A stretch of DNA of 12,543 nucleotides, taken from the NCBI GenBank assembly GCA_002773495.1, contig PFAX01000035.1, forward strand, positions 1,184 through 13,726. The letters are read 5' to 3'. The translations under genes were made by a program, and so were the position numbers. Source of the stretch: a bacterium (Candidatus Gribaldobacteria) CG10_big_fil_rev_8_21_14_0_10_37_21 (GTDB lineage: Bacteria; Patescibacteriota; Minisyncoccia; Minisyncoccales; CG1-02-41-26). Positions 1 to 6,144 of this stretch are shown one piece after another. Each line of letters begins with the position of its first letter. The stretch's first letter is position 1. The notes below the pieces were generated by a model. The model ran no database searches, was not told the origin of the DNA, and worked only from the letters and a program-made list of their open reading frames with translations.

Positions 1-68
1 AGCTTAGCTCCTTCTTAAAGAGGCGATTATGGTGACATAATCGTAAAGCAAGGTGGCACCACGAGCCA

Positions 69-142
69 AAGAACTCGTCCTTGTAAGCCAAAAGTATGCT
101 ATAATAATAAATAACATAACTGGCTTATAAAGACGAGTTTTT
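69..142 (+). terminator. T-box attenuator terminator
   Basis: AACTCGTC (72-79) is perfectly complementary to GACGAGTT (132-139). Inside it, TTGTAAGCCA (81-90) pairs with TGGCTTATAA (121-130) with one G-U pair, leaving a single C/A mismatch between the helices. The stem is followed by a run of T at 138-142. Its left arm reuses CTCGT and CC(TT), which the antiterminator also needs, so the two folds exclude each other. This is the arrangement of a transcription-attenuating T-box. The loop of about 30 bases is AT-rich. Confidence 0.8.
95..105 (+). promoter_or_regulatory. possible internal extended -10 promoter
   Basis: TATGCTATAAT contains a consensus -10 (TATAAT, 100-105) with an extended TG one base upstream. 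It lies in the loop of the attenuator terminator, about 58 bases before serS. The same TATGCTATAAT string appears upstream of corA, and TGCTATAAT upstream of the HNH gene. No good -35 sits at 16-18 bases; TTGTAA (81-86) is only 13 bases away. If active, it would yield a serS transcript without the tRNA sensor. Chance occurrence in AT-rich DNA is possible. Confidence 0.3.
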
Positions 143-163
143 AGTTAAAAAATAAAAAATAAT

Positions 164-1396
164 ATGTTAGATATAAAATTTATCAGGGAAAACCCTGAAC
201 AAGTGAAGCAAGGCGCTTTAAATAAGGGCGCTAATGTGGATATTGACCGCATTTTAGAGTTAGACGAAAAAAGGCGGGCTTTAATTACAAGGCAAGAAAG
301 GTTACGAGCAGAACAAAAAAAATTAGGCAAAGATGACATTGAAAAAGCTAAAATTCTTAAAGAAGAGCAAAAACCTTTAATCAAGCAATTGTCCCAAGTA
401 GAAAAGGAATATGATGCCTTAATGGGGCAGGTGCCCAACTTAGCTTTTAACGAAGTGCCGGTGGGTAAAGACGACAAAGAAAATAAGCACAAAGAGTTTG
501 GCAAAGTTAAAGAGAAACCCAAGTTTAACTTTGCCCCCAAAGAGCACTGGCAATTAGGCGAGAAATTAGATATAATTGACACAGAAAGGGCCGCTAAAGT
601 AGCTGGCGCAAGGTTTTATTATTTAAAAGGCCAGGGTGCTTTGCTTGAATTCGCTTTGATCAACTTTGCTCTTGATAAAATAATAAAAAAGGGTTTTACT
701 TTTGTGATACCGCCAGTAATGATAAAAAGTGAAATGGCAAAAGCCACCGGCTACTTTGAGCAAACCGATGCTAGAGAGGCCTATTATCTTAAAGAGGATG
801 ATTTATTTCTGGTAGGCACAAGCGAACAGTCCTTGATTACAATGCATGCACAGGAAACCTTTGAACAAAAAGATTTACCTAAAATGTATCTTGGTTTTTC
901 ACCTTGCTTTAGAAGGGAGGCGGGAAGTTACGGCAAAGACACTAAAGGCATTTTAAGGGTGCATCAGTTTGATAAATTAGAAATGGTTGTTTTATGCAAG
1001 CCAGAAGATTCTGCTAAATACCATAGTTTATTATTAGAAATAGAACAAGAACTTATGGATGAACTTGGCTTGCATTATCAAGTAATTGATATTTGTACAG
1101 GCGATCTGGGCTTGCCGGCGGCTAAAAAATACGACCTTGAAGTTTGGTTGCCCGGGCAAAACCAATACAGGGAAACCCACTCAACTTCTAATTGCACCGA
1201 CTTTCAGTCAAGGCGATTAAATATCAAATACAAAAACGATAAAGGGGAATCGAAGTTTGTTCATATTCTAAACGGCACTGCCTTTTCGATGAGGCCATTA
1301 ATAGCTATCTTAGAAAATTATCAACAAGAATCAGGAGCAATAAAAATGCCCAAGGTACTGCATAAATACCTTGGGTTTGATAAAATAGAGTTTTGA
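164..1396 (+). CDS. serS: seryl-tRNA synthetase
   Basis: The 410-residue protein is a class II synthetase that charges tRNA-Ser with serine in the cytoplasm; its length is typical. The N-terminus (MLDIKFIRENPEQV) is characteristic, followed by the charged coiled-coil tRNA-binding arm at about residues 28-90. GTSEQSL (218-224) belongs to the serine/ATP site, CFRREAGSYGKDTKG (248-262) is motif 2, and SNCTDFQSRR (342-351) is the conserved C-terminal half-site. Motif 3 is NGTAFSMRPLIAILEN (370-385). By my recall of E. coli, yeast and Thermus SerRS, it is one residue shorter before the conserved Arg377. There is no Shine-Dalgarno; AT-rich leader sequence runs to the ATG. The T-box leader indicates control by uncharged tRNA-Ser. 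The gene ends three bases from the convergent small gene. Confidence 0.97.
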   Translation: MLDIKFIRENPEQVKQGALNKGANVDIDRILELDEKRRALITRQERLRAEQKKLGKDDIEKAKILKEEQKPLIKQLSQVEKEYDALMGQVPNLAFNEVPVGKDDKENKHKEFGKVKEKPKFNFAPKEHWQLGEKLDIIDTERAAKVAGARFYYLKGQGALLEFALINFALDKIIKKGFTFVIPPVMIKSEMAKATGYFEQTDAREAYYLKEDDLFLVGTSEQSLITMHAQETFEQKDLPKMYLGFSPCFRREAGSYGKDTKGILRVHQFDKLEMVVLCKPEDSAKYHSLLLEIEQELMDELGLHYQVIDICTGDLGLPAAKKYDLEVWLPGQNQYRETHSTSNCTDFQSRRLNIKYKNDKGESKFVHILNGTAFSMRPLIAILENYQQESGAIKMPKVLHKYLGFDKIEF

Positions 1397-1399
1397 TTC

Positions 1400-1642
1400 T
1401 TAGTTTTTCTGTGTTTTATCTTCCTTAAACAAGGAGACGCAAAATTGAAAAAACTCTATATAGAGGAACGTGGCAAAAGTAACCACGCCTCCTAAAATAA
1501 TCACGATGCCGATGGATTTGTAGAAGGCCTCGCCAGTTACAATATTTTTACATTTAAAATTAACTGTTTTTTTTAACCAAAGCCCCCAGTTAACCCCAGC
1601 CAGTATAGGTACACTAATGAGCCAACCCCAAAAAATCCACAT
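1400..1642 (-). CDS. small two-helix membrane protein, unknown function
   Basis: This 80-residue protein matches no family I recognise. It has two hydrophobic segments, about residues 2-22 (rich in Trp and Gly) and 42-68, separated by a basic, Cys-containing loop (KKTVNFKCKN). It ends in a charged tail (KEDKTQKN). The shape suggests a helical hairpin in the cytoplasmic membrane. It is probably a real gene, because AAAGGAG lies seven bases before the ATG, the best ribosome binding site in the window. It converges on serS with a three-base gap, leaving no room for a terminator between them. It is divergent from the hydrolase gene, with a 64-base shared upstream region in which I see no convincing promoter. 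Confidence 0.7.
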   Translation of the reverse strand: MWIFWGWLISVPILAGVNWGLWLKKTVNFKCKNIVTGEAFYKSIGIVIILGGVVTFATFLYIEFFQFCVSLFKEDKTQKN

Positions 1643-1649
1643 TTTTATT

Positions 1650-1656
1650 CTCCTTT
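1650..1656 (-). promoter_or_regulatory. Shine-Dalgarno of small membrane protein
   Basis: On the minus strand AAAGGAG is followed by seven bases (AATAAAA) and then the ATG at 1642. This supports both the reality and the start of the 80-residue gene. It stands out because serS, the hydrolase, the Mur ligase, femAB, corA, the antitoxin, HNH, grpE, dnaK and dnaJ show nothing comparable. Confidence 0.75.
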
Positions 1657-1706
1657 AAGGTTTAAGCAACCATTTTTAATAAAAACACTTCTTATTTAAT
1701 CATAAA

Positions 1707-2441
1707 ATGTCTAAAATGTCAAGGCAAAAACTAATAATCTTACATGGCTGGAAAAGTTCAAGTGATAAGTGGCAAGAAGTCAAGCAAGCATTAGAGTCAA
1801 CAGGGGAGGGGATTGAGGTTTTTGCCTTGGACTTGCCCGGTTTTAAAGTAGAGAATAAACTCCTTAAACCATGGAGCTTAAACGAATATGTTGAATGGGT
1901 TTGGCAAATTAAAGAAGCCCACCATATCAAAGAGCCCTTTTATTTATTGGGCCATTCCTTTGGCGGTAGAGTTGCCCTTAAGTTCGCCTTAAAACACCCC
2001 AAGCTTTTAAAGGGCTTAGTTTTGGTCTCATCGGCTGGCATTAAAGATAAGTCCATTAAAGTAAAGATTCTTAATCTTGTAGCTAAAATTTATCATCTGT
2101 TAATTTTCAAAAAATGCCCACCTTGCCAAGCAGGCAGAAAAATCTTTTATCGTTTTATTCTAAGAAAAACCGACTATTTACAAACCGACAACGACTTATG
2201 TCTTAAAGAAACAATGAAATTGGCTTTAAAAGAAGACCTTTTGCCCCTGCTTGATAAAATAAAAACAAAAACTCTGCTGATTTGGGGGGATAAAGACAAG
2301 CTAACCCCCTTAAAGCAAGGTAAGTTAATGAAAGAAAAAATCCCCCAAAGCGAACTCATTGTCTTAGAGGGCATTGGCCACACCCCCTACCTTGAAAACC
2401 CTCAACTTTTAAGCCAAAAAATCCTGCCCTTTCTCACTTAA
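1707..2441 (+). CDS. alpha/beta-fold hydrolase
   Basis: The 244-residue protein has the standard features of the alpha/beta hydrolase superfamily. These are an oxyanion-loop HGW after the first strand (13-15), the nucleophile elbow GHSFGG with Ser84, the acid strand LLIWGDKDKLTP with probable Asp197, and the catalytic His225 in GIGHTPYLENP. A lid-like insert lies at about 115-175. There is no signal peptide, so it is probably cytoplasmic; the substrate cannot be read from the sequence. It is the first gene of a + strand cluster with the Mur ligase (27-base gap), femAB and ftsQ, which suggests co-transcription. A role in the envelope is only inferred from this. A second ATG lies three codons in, and no Shine-Dalgarno marks either. 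The stop codon lies inside an octamer repeat array. Confidence 0.9.
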   Translation: MSKMSRQKLIILHGWKSSSDKWQEVKQALESTGEGIEVFALDLPGFKVENKLLKPWSLNEYVEWVWQIKEAHHIKEPFYLLGHSFGGRVALKFALKHPKLLKGLVLVSSAGIKDKSIKVKILNLVAKIYHLLIFKKCPPCQAGRKIFYRFILRKTDYLQTDNDLCLKETMKLALKEDLLPLLDKIKTKTLLIWGDKDKLTPLKQGKLMKEKIPQSELIVLEGIGHTPYLENPQLLSQKILPFLT

Positions 2442-2465
2442 TCACTTAACCACTTATTCATTTAA
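2434..2465 (+). repeat. octamer array over the hydrolase stop codon
   Basis: Four 8-base units run in succession: TCACTTAA, TCACTTAA, CCACTTAT, TCATTTAA. The first contains the last codons and the TAA of the hydrolase gene. The array fills the gap to the Mur ligase start at 2469. The consensus TCACTTNN is the reverse complement of the array that follows grpE. Confidence 0.75.
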
Positions 2466-2468
2466 TTT

Positions 2469-4154
2469 ATGATGTCGTCAACTTTTAAACTTTTTCTTTT
2501 TTGCTTTGTTGTACTTTTTACTGAAAAGGTGTTTTTTTGGTTATACCTTTGGCAATTAAAAAATTATCACTTAAAACGTTTAATGGCCCACCTTACAACT
2601 CATCAGGGCAAACATTTGCTCTTAAATCTACAAAACATTATTCTTGCTTCAAGCATCTTGTGGCTCGCCTTAATTACCCTTTTAAAAGAAAAAGATGCTT
2701 TTACTACTTTTTATGTCTTTGGTCTTTTTATTTTAAATTTAGCTTTGGCTGGGCTCACCCTAAAAGCACTAGTTAGTTTTATTCTTTTGAAAAGCAAAAG
2801 GCCTGTTTTAACCAAAAAAAGCGGGCTATTGATTTTAACTATTTTGCTTTTAGGGACTATCTTTACCTTAATTTTTCTACCTTTCCAAGAAAACGCTATC
2901 CTTGCTTTCCTGGTTATTCTTTTTCTTGAACCTATTATAATTTCAGCTGTTGTTTTAGCCCTTGAACCCTTAACAGTTTATAAAAGAAAACAAATCTTAG
3001 AAAAAGCTAAAGTCAAAAGGGCTAACTTGCCTGATTTAAAGGTAATAGCTATTACGGGTTCGTATGGTAAAACCTCGGTTAAAGAATATATTTACCAAAT
3101 TTTAAAAGAGAAGTTTGGCGAAGAAGCAGTCGTTAAAACCGAAAAGCACATTAACGCTGAAATAGGTATTGCTCAAATAATTTTAAATAAAATAAATAAA
3201 AAAACAAAAGTTTTTATTGTTGAAGTTGGCGCTTACGAAAAGGGTAAAATAAAAGAAGTTTGCAAAATGGTCAAACCCGACATCGCTGTTTTAACAGGCA
3301 TTAACAACCAACACTTAAGTACCTTTGGTTCACAAGAAAATATTGTTCAAGCAAAATTTGAAGTTATTGAAGGCCTAAATAATCAAGGGGTAGGGGTTTA
3401 TAATTTAGACAGCCCCTTAATAACAAATAAAAAAAAACTAATAACGAATAACAAAATAAAAACAATTACTTGTTCAGCCAAGCAAGAAGCCGACATCATG
3501 GCAGCTGATATAATGACCCAAAAAGAAACTATTTCTTTTAAGGCCTTTTCTAAAACAGGTGGTTCGGCTCAATTTAATTTAAGGGCTCTTGGTAAACAAA
3601 CGGTTGAAAATGTTTTGTTAGCTGTAGCTGTAGCTCAAGAATTAACAATTCCTTTAAAAAAATCAGCTGATGTTTTAGCTGAAAATAACATCGGACAAGA
3701 AGCAACAAAGCTCATTAAGCAAGGGCTTTGTGATGTTCTTTTAACTGATTATTCAGCCAACTTAACTGGAGTTTTGGCTGATTTAGAGTACTTAAAATTA
3801 TGGAGTGGCAAAAAAATAATTATTATGCCTTGCTTGATTGAGCTTGGCAAAACAGCTAAGGAAACCCATTTTCAAATAGGGGAGAAGATAAGCAAAGTTT
3901 GTAATTTAGCCATTATCACTTCTTGTGACTATTTCAAAGAATTAAAGCAAGGGGCTTTAAAAAACAACCCCTCTTTTGAAGATAAAATAATCTATTTGCA
4001 AAACCCCAAGCAGATTACTAAAAAAATAAATGCTATTCTTTCGCTTTCAAAAGATGCTTCCAGTAAAAAAGATAATGTGGATAATGTGGTTTTAATTGAA
4101 GGCCGGGTTAATAAAGCAGTTATCTTGGCAATTGAAAATTACCAAAAATCTTGA
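2469..4154 (+). CDS. membrane-anchored MurF-like Mur ligase
   Basis: The 561-residue protein joins a membrane domain to a Mur ligase core. Residues 1-170 hold about five hydrophobic segments (roughly 5-27, 52-72, 80-107, 118-138, 143-167). The ATP-dependent ligase domain begins near 190: P-loop GSYGKTS (197-203), NAEIGIA (229-235), VEVGAYEKG (251-259), NNQHLSTFGS (279-288), and AKFE with Lys296 at the usual carbamylated-lysine position. The C-terminal domain has TDYSANLTGVLADL (426-439) and ELGKTAKE (458-465), resembling MurF motifs. MurF adds D-Ala-D-Ala to UDP-MurNAc-tripeptide. The normal N-terminal UDP-sugar-binding domain is not recognisable here, so the exact substrate is uncertain. The neighbours femAB and ftsQ support a cell-wall role. 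Residues 317-331 (LITNKKKLITNNKIK) come from a 7-base repeat array. No Shine-Dalgarno; ATGATG start. Confidence 0.85.
   Translation: MMSSTFKLFLFCFVVLFTEKVFFWLYLWQLKNYHLKRLMAHLTTHQGKHLLLNLQNIILASSILWLALITLLKEKDAFTTFYVFGLFILNLALAGLTLKALVSFILLKSKRPVLTKKSGLLILTILLLGTIFTLIFLPFQENAILAFLVILFLEPIIISAVVLALEPLTVYKRKQILEKAKVKRANLPDLKVIAITGSYGKTSVKEYIYQILKEKFGEEAVVKTEKHINAEIGIAQIILNKINKKTKVFIVEVGAYEKGKIKEVCKMVKPDIAVLTGINNQHLSTFGSQENIVQAKFEVIEGLNNQGVGVYNLDSPLITNKKKLITNNKIKTITCSAKQEADIMAADIMTQKETISFKAFSKTGGSAQFNLRALGKQTVENVLLAVAVAQELTIPLKKSADVLAENNIGQEATKLIKQGLCDVLLTDYSANLTGVLADLEYLKLWSGKKIIIMPCLIELGKTAKETHFQIGEKISKVCNLAIITSCDYFKELKQGALKNNPSFEDKIIYLQNPKQITKKINAILSLSKDASSKKDNVDNVVLIEGRVNKAVILAIENYQKS
3418..3462 (+). 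repeat. 7-base-period array inside the Mur ligase gene
   Basis: Degenerate units such as TAATAAC, AAATAAA, TAATAAC and GAATAAC recur with a 7-base period. Three units make 21 bases, which explains the 7-residue protein repeat LITNKKK-LITNNKI. The reading frame is kept. The segment lies between conserved ligase motifs, probably in a surface loop. Confidence 0.6.
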
Positions 4155-4164
4155 CGATCGTCAA
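4151..4164. repeat. 14-base perfect palindrome at the Mur ligase/femAB junction
   Basis: TTGACGATCGTCAA is a perfect palindrome. It contains the Mur ligase TGA stop and ends five bases before the femAB ATG. It could be a protein-binding site or a short RNA hairpin. It has no T-run, so it is not a terminator. The function is unknown. Confidence 0.6.
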
Positions 4165-4169
4165 AGTTT

Positions 4170-5300
4170 ATGGAAATTAAAGAAATAACAAACAAAGAAG
4201 AATGGGAGGGTTTTTTAAACCAAATCCCTAAAGAAGAAAAAACATTTTTACACTCTTGGCAATGGGGCTGTTTTCAATTGCTTTTAAAAGAAAAAATATA
4301 TAGATTAGGTGTTTACGAAAACAATATTTTAATGGCAGTGGCTTTAGTAATTAAAGTTAAAGCTACAAGGGGTAACTTTCTTTTAATCCCACACGGCCCA
4401 TTGCTTTGCAATGGAAATCCTAAATCCGAAATCCAAAATTCTAAACAAATTCAAAATTCAAAATTCAAAATCCTAAACTCTTTAACAGCTTTTTTAAGGG
4501 GGATAGCTAAACAGGAAAAATGCTGTTTTATCAGGGTGGCGACTACTTTTGCAAAAACCAAAGAAAACGAAAACATCTTTAAAGAACTTGGCTTCAAGCA
4601 AGCGCCTTTTCATACCCACCCCGATTTAACTTGGCTTTTAGACATCAGTAGGCCAGAAGAAGACCTTTTAAAGGAAATGCGCAAAACTACAAGATACCTA
4701 ATCAAGCAAGGGCTCAAAGAAAAAAACCTTATAATAGAAAAATCAACCAACAAAAAAGATGTTCAAACTTTTAATGCCATTTATCAAGAAACAGCTCATC
4801 GGCACGATTTTACCCCTTTTTCTTTAAATTATTTAAATAAAGAATTAGAGGCCTTTTTACCCGACAATATTGTTATTTTAAAAGCAGCTTATCAAAACGA
4901 GGTCTTAGCTTCTTCTTTTATAATCTTTTGGGGCGGGGTTGGCTTCTACCATCAAGGTGCTTCAACCCACAAATACCCAAAAGTACCTGCGGCTTATTTA
5001 ATGCAATGGCAGGGGATTAGAGAGGCTAAACAAAGGGGTTGCTCTTTATACAACTTTTGGGGCATAGCACCTGTTTTTGCAGAAACAAAAACAGGAAATT
5101 CTAAATCCGAAACCCTAAACCCTAAACAAACTATCTTATTAAAAGAAAAAAATCACCCTTGGCATGGTCTTTCGTTGTTCAAAATGGGGTTTGGAGGGTA
5201 TGCTAAAGAATACTTAAAAACACAAGACCTGCCTTTATCTAAAAGATATTATTTAGTCAGATATTTTGAGTTTTTAAGAAAATGGAGACGCCATTTATGA
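4170..5300 (+). CDS. FemAB-family peptidoglycan bridge aminoacyltransferase
   Basis: The 376-residue protein belongs to the FemABX family, two GNAT-like domains that transfer amino acids from aminoacyl-tRNA to the peptidoglycan precursor to build interpeptide bridges. Diagnostic stretches are FLHSWQWGCFQ (26-36), the first-domain strand FLLIPHGPLL (70-79), LLKEMRKTTRYLIKQG (166-181), FYHQGASTHKYPKVPAAYLMQW (259-280), LYNFWGIAP (293-301) and the terminal HPWHGLSLFKMGFGG (329-343). Which amino acid it transfers cannot be told. Two in-frame low-complexity inserts, residues 82-103 and 309-320, derive from 7-base DNA repeats. The second separates the normally close WGIAP and HPW motifs. The gene starts 15 bases after the Mur ligase and overlaps ftsQ by four bases (ATGA), consistent with one operon. 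No Shine-Dalgarno is seen. Confidence 0.92.
   Translation: MEIKEITNKEEWEGFLNQIPKEEKTFLHSWQWGCFQLLLKEKIYRLGVYENNILMAVALVIKVKATRGNFLLIPHGPLLCNGNPKSEIQNSKQIQNSKFKILNSLTAFLRGIAKQEKCCFIRVATTFAKTKENENIFKELGFKQAPFHTHPDLTWLLDISRPEEDLLKEMRKTTRYLIKQGLKEKNLIIEKSTNKKDVQTFNAIYQETAHRHDFTPFSLNYLNKELEAFLPDNIVILKAAYQNEVLASSFIIFWGGVGFYHQGASTHKYPKVPAAYLMQWQGIREAKQRGCSLYNFWGIAPVFAETKTGNSKSETLNPKQTILLKEKNHPWHGLSLFKMGFGGYAKEYLKTQDLPLSKRYYLVRYFEFLRKWRRHL
4415..4480 (+). repeat. 7-base-period array inside femAB (first)
   Basis: Units AAATCCT, AAATCCG, AAATCCA, AAATTCT, AAATTCA (repeated) and AAATCCT follow one another with a 7-base period and one 4-base slip. They encode NPKSEIQ-NSKQIQ-NSKFKI. The surrounding FemAB sequence continues in frame on both sides. 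Confidence 0.8.
5094..5131 (+). repeat. 7-base-period array inside femAB (second)
   Basis: Units AAATTCT, AAATCCG, AAACCCT, AAACCCT and AAACAAA belong to the same family as the first femAB array. They encode GNSKSETLNPKQ between the conserved WGIAP and HPW motifs. Confidence 0.75.
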
Positions 5301-6070
5301 CAACAAAACAAAACTACAGACAAAAAAAACAAAGCCAAAAACAAAACCTTTTGAAAAAGAAAGTTCTCTTTTTTTCTTTTATAGGTTTTATTTTAGCTTC
5401 TATCTTGGGCTATTTTCTCTTTTTTTCACCCCTTTTAAAAATTCAACAGACCCCAACCTTTATTCCCCTACAAGCAATTTCTCAAGCAGAAGAAATCGCT
5501 CAAAAATTAGAAGCAACCAAAGGCAAATCACTTATCTTTTTAAACATAAAAAGCTTAACTAAAGAGTTCTTGGGCGTCTCGCCTGAGTTTGAAGCTGTTT
5601 ATTTTAAAAGAAATTTTAAAAATCACTCTCTCATTTTTACTTATAAGCTAAAAACTCCAGCCATTATTCTGTGCGATAAAGAAGAAAATCAAAATTGCAG
5701 CTTAGCTGATATTAATGGGGTATTGTTTGCTTTCAATGAACAGTTCGCTTCTTGGGATAAAGAAGGCCTGCCCACCCTTTTTTGCGCTAAAAGCCAAGCC
5801 ACAGCAAACTACATCAAAGATATTGCTTTTTTAAAGGCCTCTTTGGAAAATAGTTTAGGCCTAAAAATAGCTTTTTTTAAGTCAACAGAAGAGCCCCAAA
5901 CAATAGAAGCTAAAACAAAAGAGGGCTGGGTTGTCTATTTTAACCAAGCTGAAGATCTAGGCCTAGCTTTAACTAAATTAAAACTTCTTCTAGAAGAAAA
6001 GATCACAGAAGAAGAGAGAGCAAACTTAGAATATGTTGATTTGAGGTTCTCAAAGGCCTACTATAAATAG
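5297..6070 (+). CDS. ftsQ: cell division protein FtsQ/DivIB
   Basis: The 257-residue bitopic membrane protein is of the FtsQ/DivIB type, a divisome protein that bridges early and late components. A basic cytoplasmic N-terminus (NYRQKKQSQKQNLLKKK) precedes one transmembrane helix at about 23-44. A POTRA-like segment (about 50-120), a CDKEENQNCSLADINGVLF strand region and the conserved ending YVDLRFSKAYYK follow. An ATG at 5282 would add five residues, but I prefer 5297. It overlaps the femAB stop as ATGA, and GGAG (5284-5287) lies nine bases before it. It is the last gene of the envelope/division cluster. A heptamer array starts at its TAG. The family is divergent in sequence, so the call rests on topology, the C-terminus and context. 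Confidence 0.85.
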   Translation: MTTKQNYRQKKQSQKQNLLKKKVLFFSFIGFILASILGYFLFFSPLLKIQQTPTFIPLQAISQAEEIAQKLEATKGKSLIFLNIKSLTKEFLGVSPEFEAVYFKRNFKNHSLIFTYKLKTPAIILCDKEENQNCSLADINGVLFAFNEQFASWDKEGLPTLFCAKSQATANYIKDIAFLKASLENSLGLKIAFFKSTEEPQTIEAKTKEGWVVYFNQAEDLGLALTKLKLLLEEKITEEERANLEYVDLRFSKAYYK

Positions 6071-6144
6071 CCTAAAGCAAATAGCAAAAAGCTAATAGCT
6101 TGGGTTGCTATTCGCCCTATGCTCTATGCTTTATGCTTTTTCTA
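6064..6144. repeat. inverted heptamer arrays between ftsQ and corA, likely two-way terminator
   Basis: From the ftsQ stop, 7-base units TAAATAG, CCTAAAG, CAAATAG, CAAAAAG and CTAATAG run rightward. Read from the corA stop on the minus strand, units TAGAAAA, AGCATAA, AGCATAG, AGCATAG and GGCGAAT run leftward. Both arrays begin at a stop codon. The two arms are imperfectly complementary (AGCAAATAGC and relatives against GCTATTCG and TATGCTTTATGC), so the RNA can form a long imperfect hairpin. The + strand copy ends in GCTTTTTCT, a short U-tract. A terminator for both convergent genes is plausible. Confidence 0.65.

Larger units (their letters stand above)
1..142 (+). promoter_or_regulatory. T-box leader (3' part) of serS
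   Basis: This is the 3' half of a tRNA-sensing T-box leader. Stem I and the specifier codon lie upstream of the window. Positions 24-43 form a hairpin (CGATTAT/ATAATCG, loop GGTGAC) that fits stem III. The antiterminator follows: AAGG (50-53) pairs with CCTT (79-82), ACGAG (61-65) pairs with CTCGT (74-78), and between the two left arms lies the 7-base bulge TGGCACC (54-60). In this family the first four bulge bases pair with the uncharged tRNA 3' end. Here UGGC is complementary to GCCA, and G is the usual discriminator base of bacterial tRNA-Ser, matching the serS gene downstream. The competing terminator is annotated separately. Inferred role: serS is read through when uncharged tRNA-Ser accumulates. 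Confidence 0.88.

Noticed and set aside
4076..4084. Second exact DnaA-box 9-mer
   Set aside because: It is created by a 9-base tandem duplication (GATAATGTG) inside the Mur ligase coding sequence and has no cluster around it. This also weakens the case for the box at 7150.
5282..5296. Upstream ATG start for ftsQ
   Set aside because: It would overlap femAB by 19 bases, while ATG 5297 gives the common ATGA overlap and has GGAG nine bases upstream.
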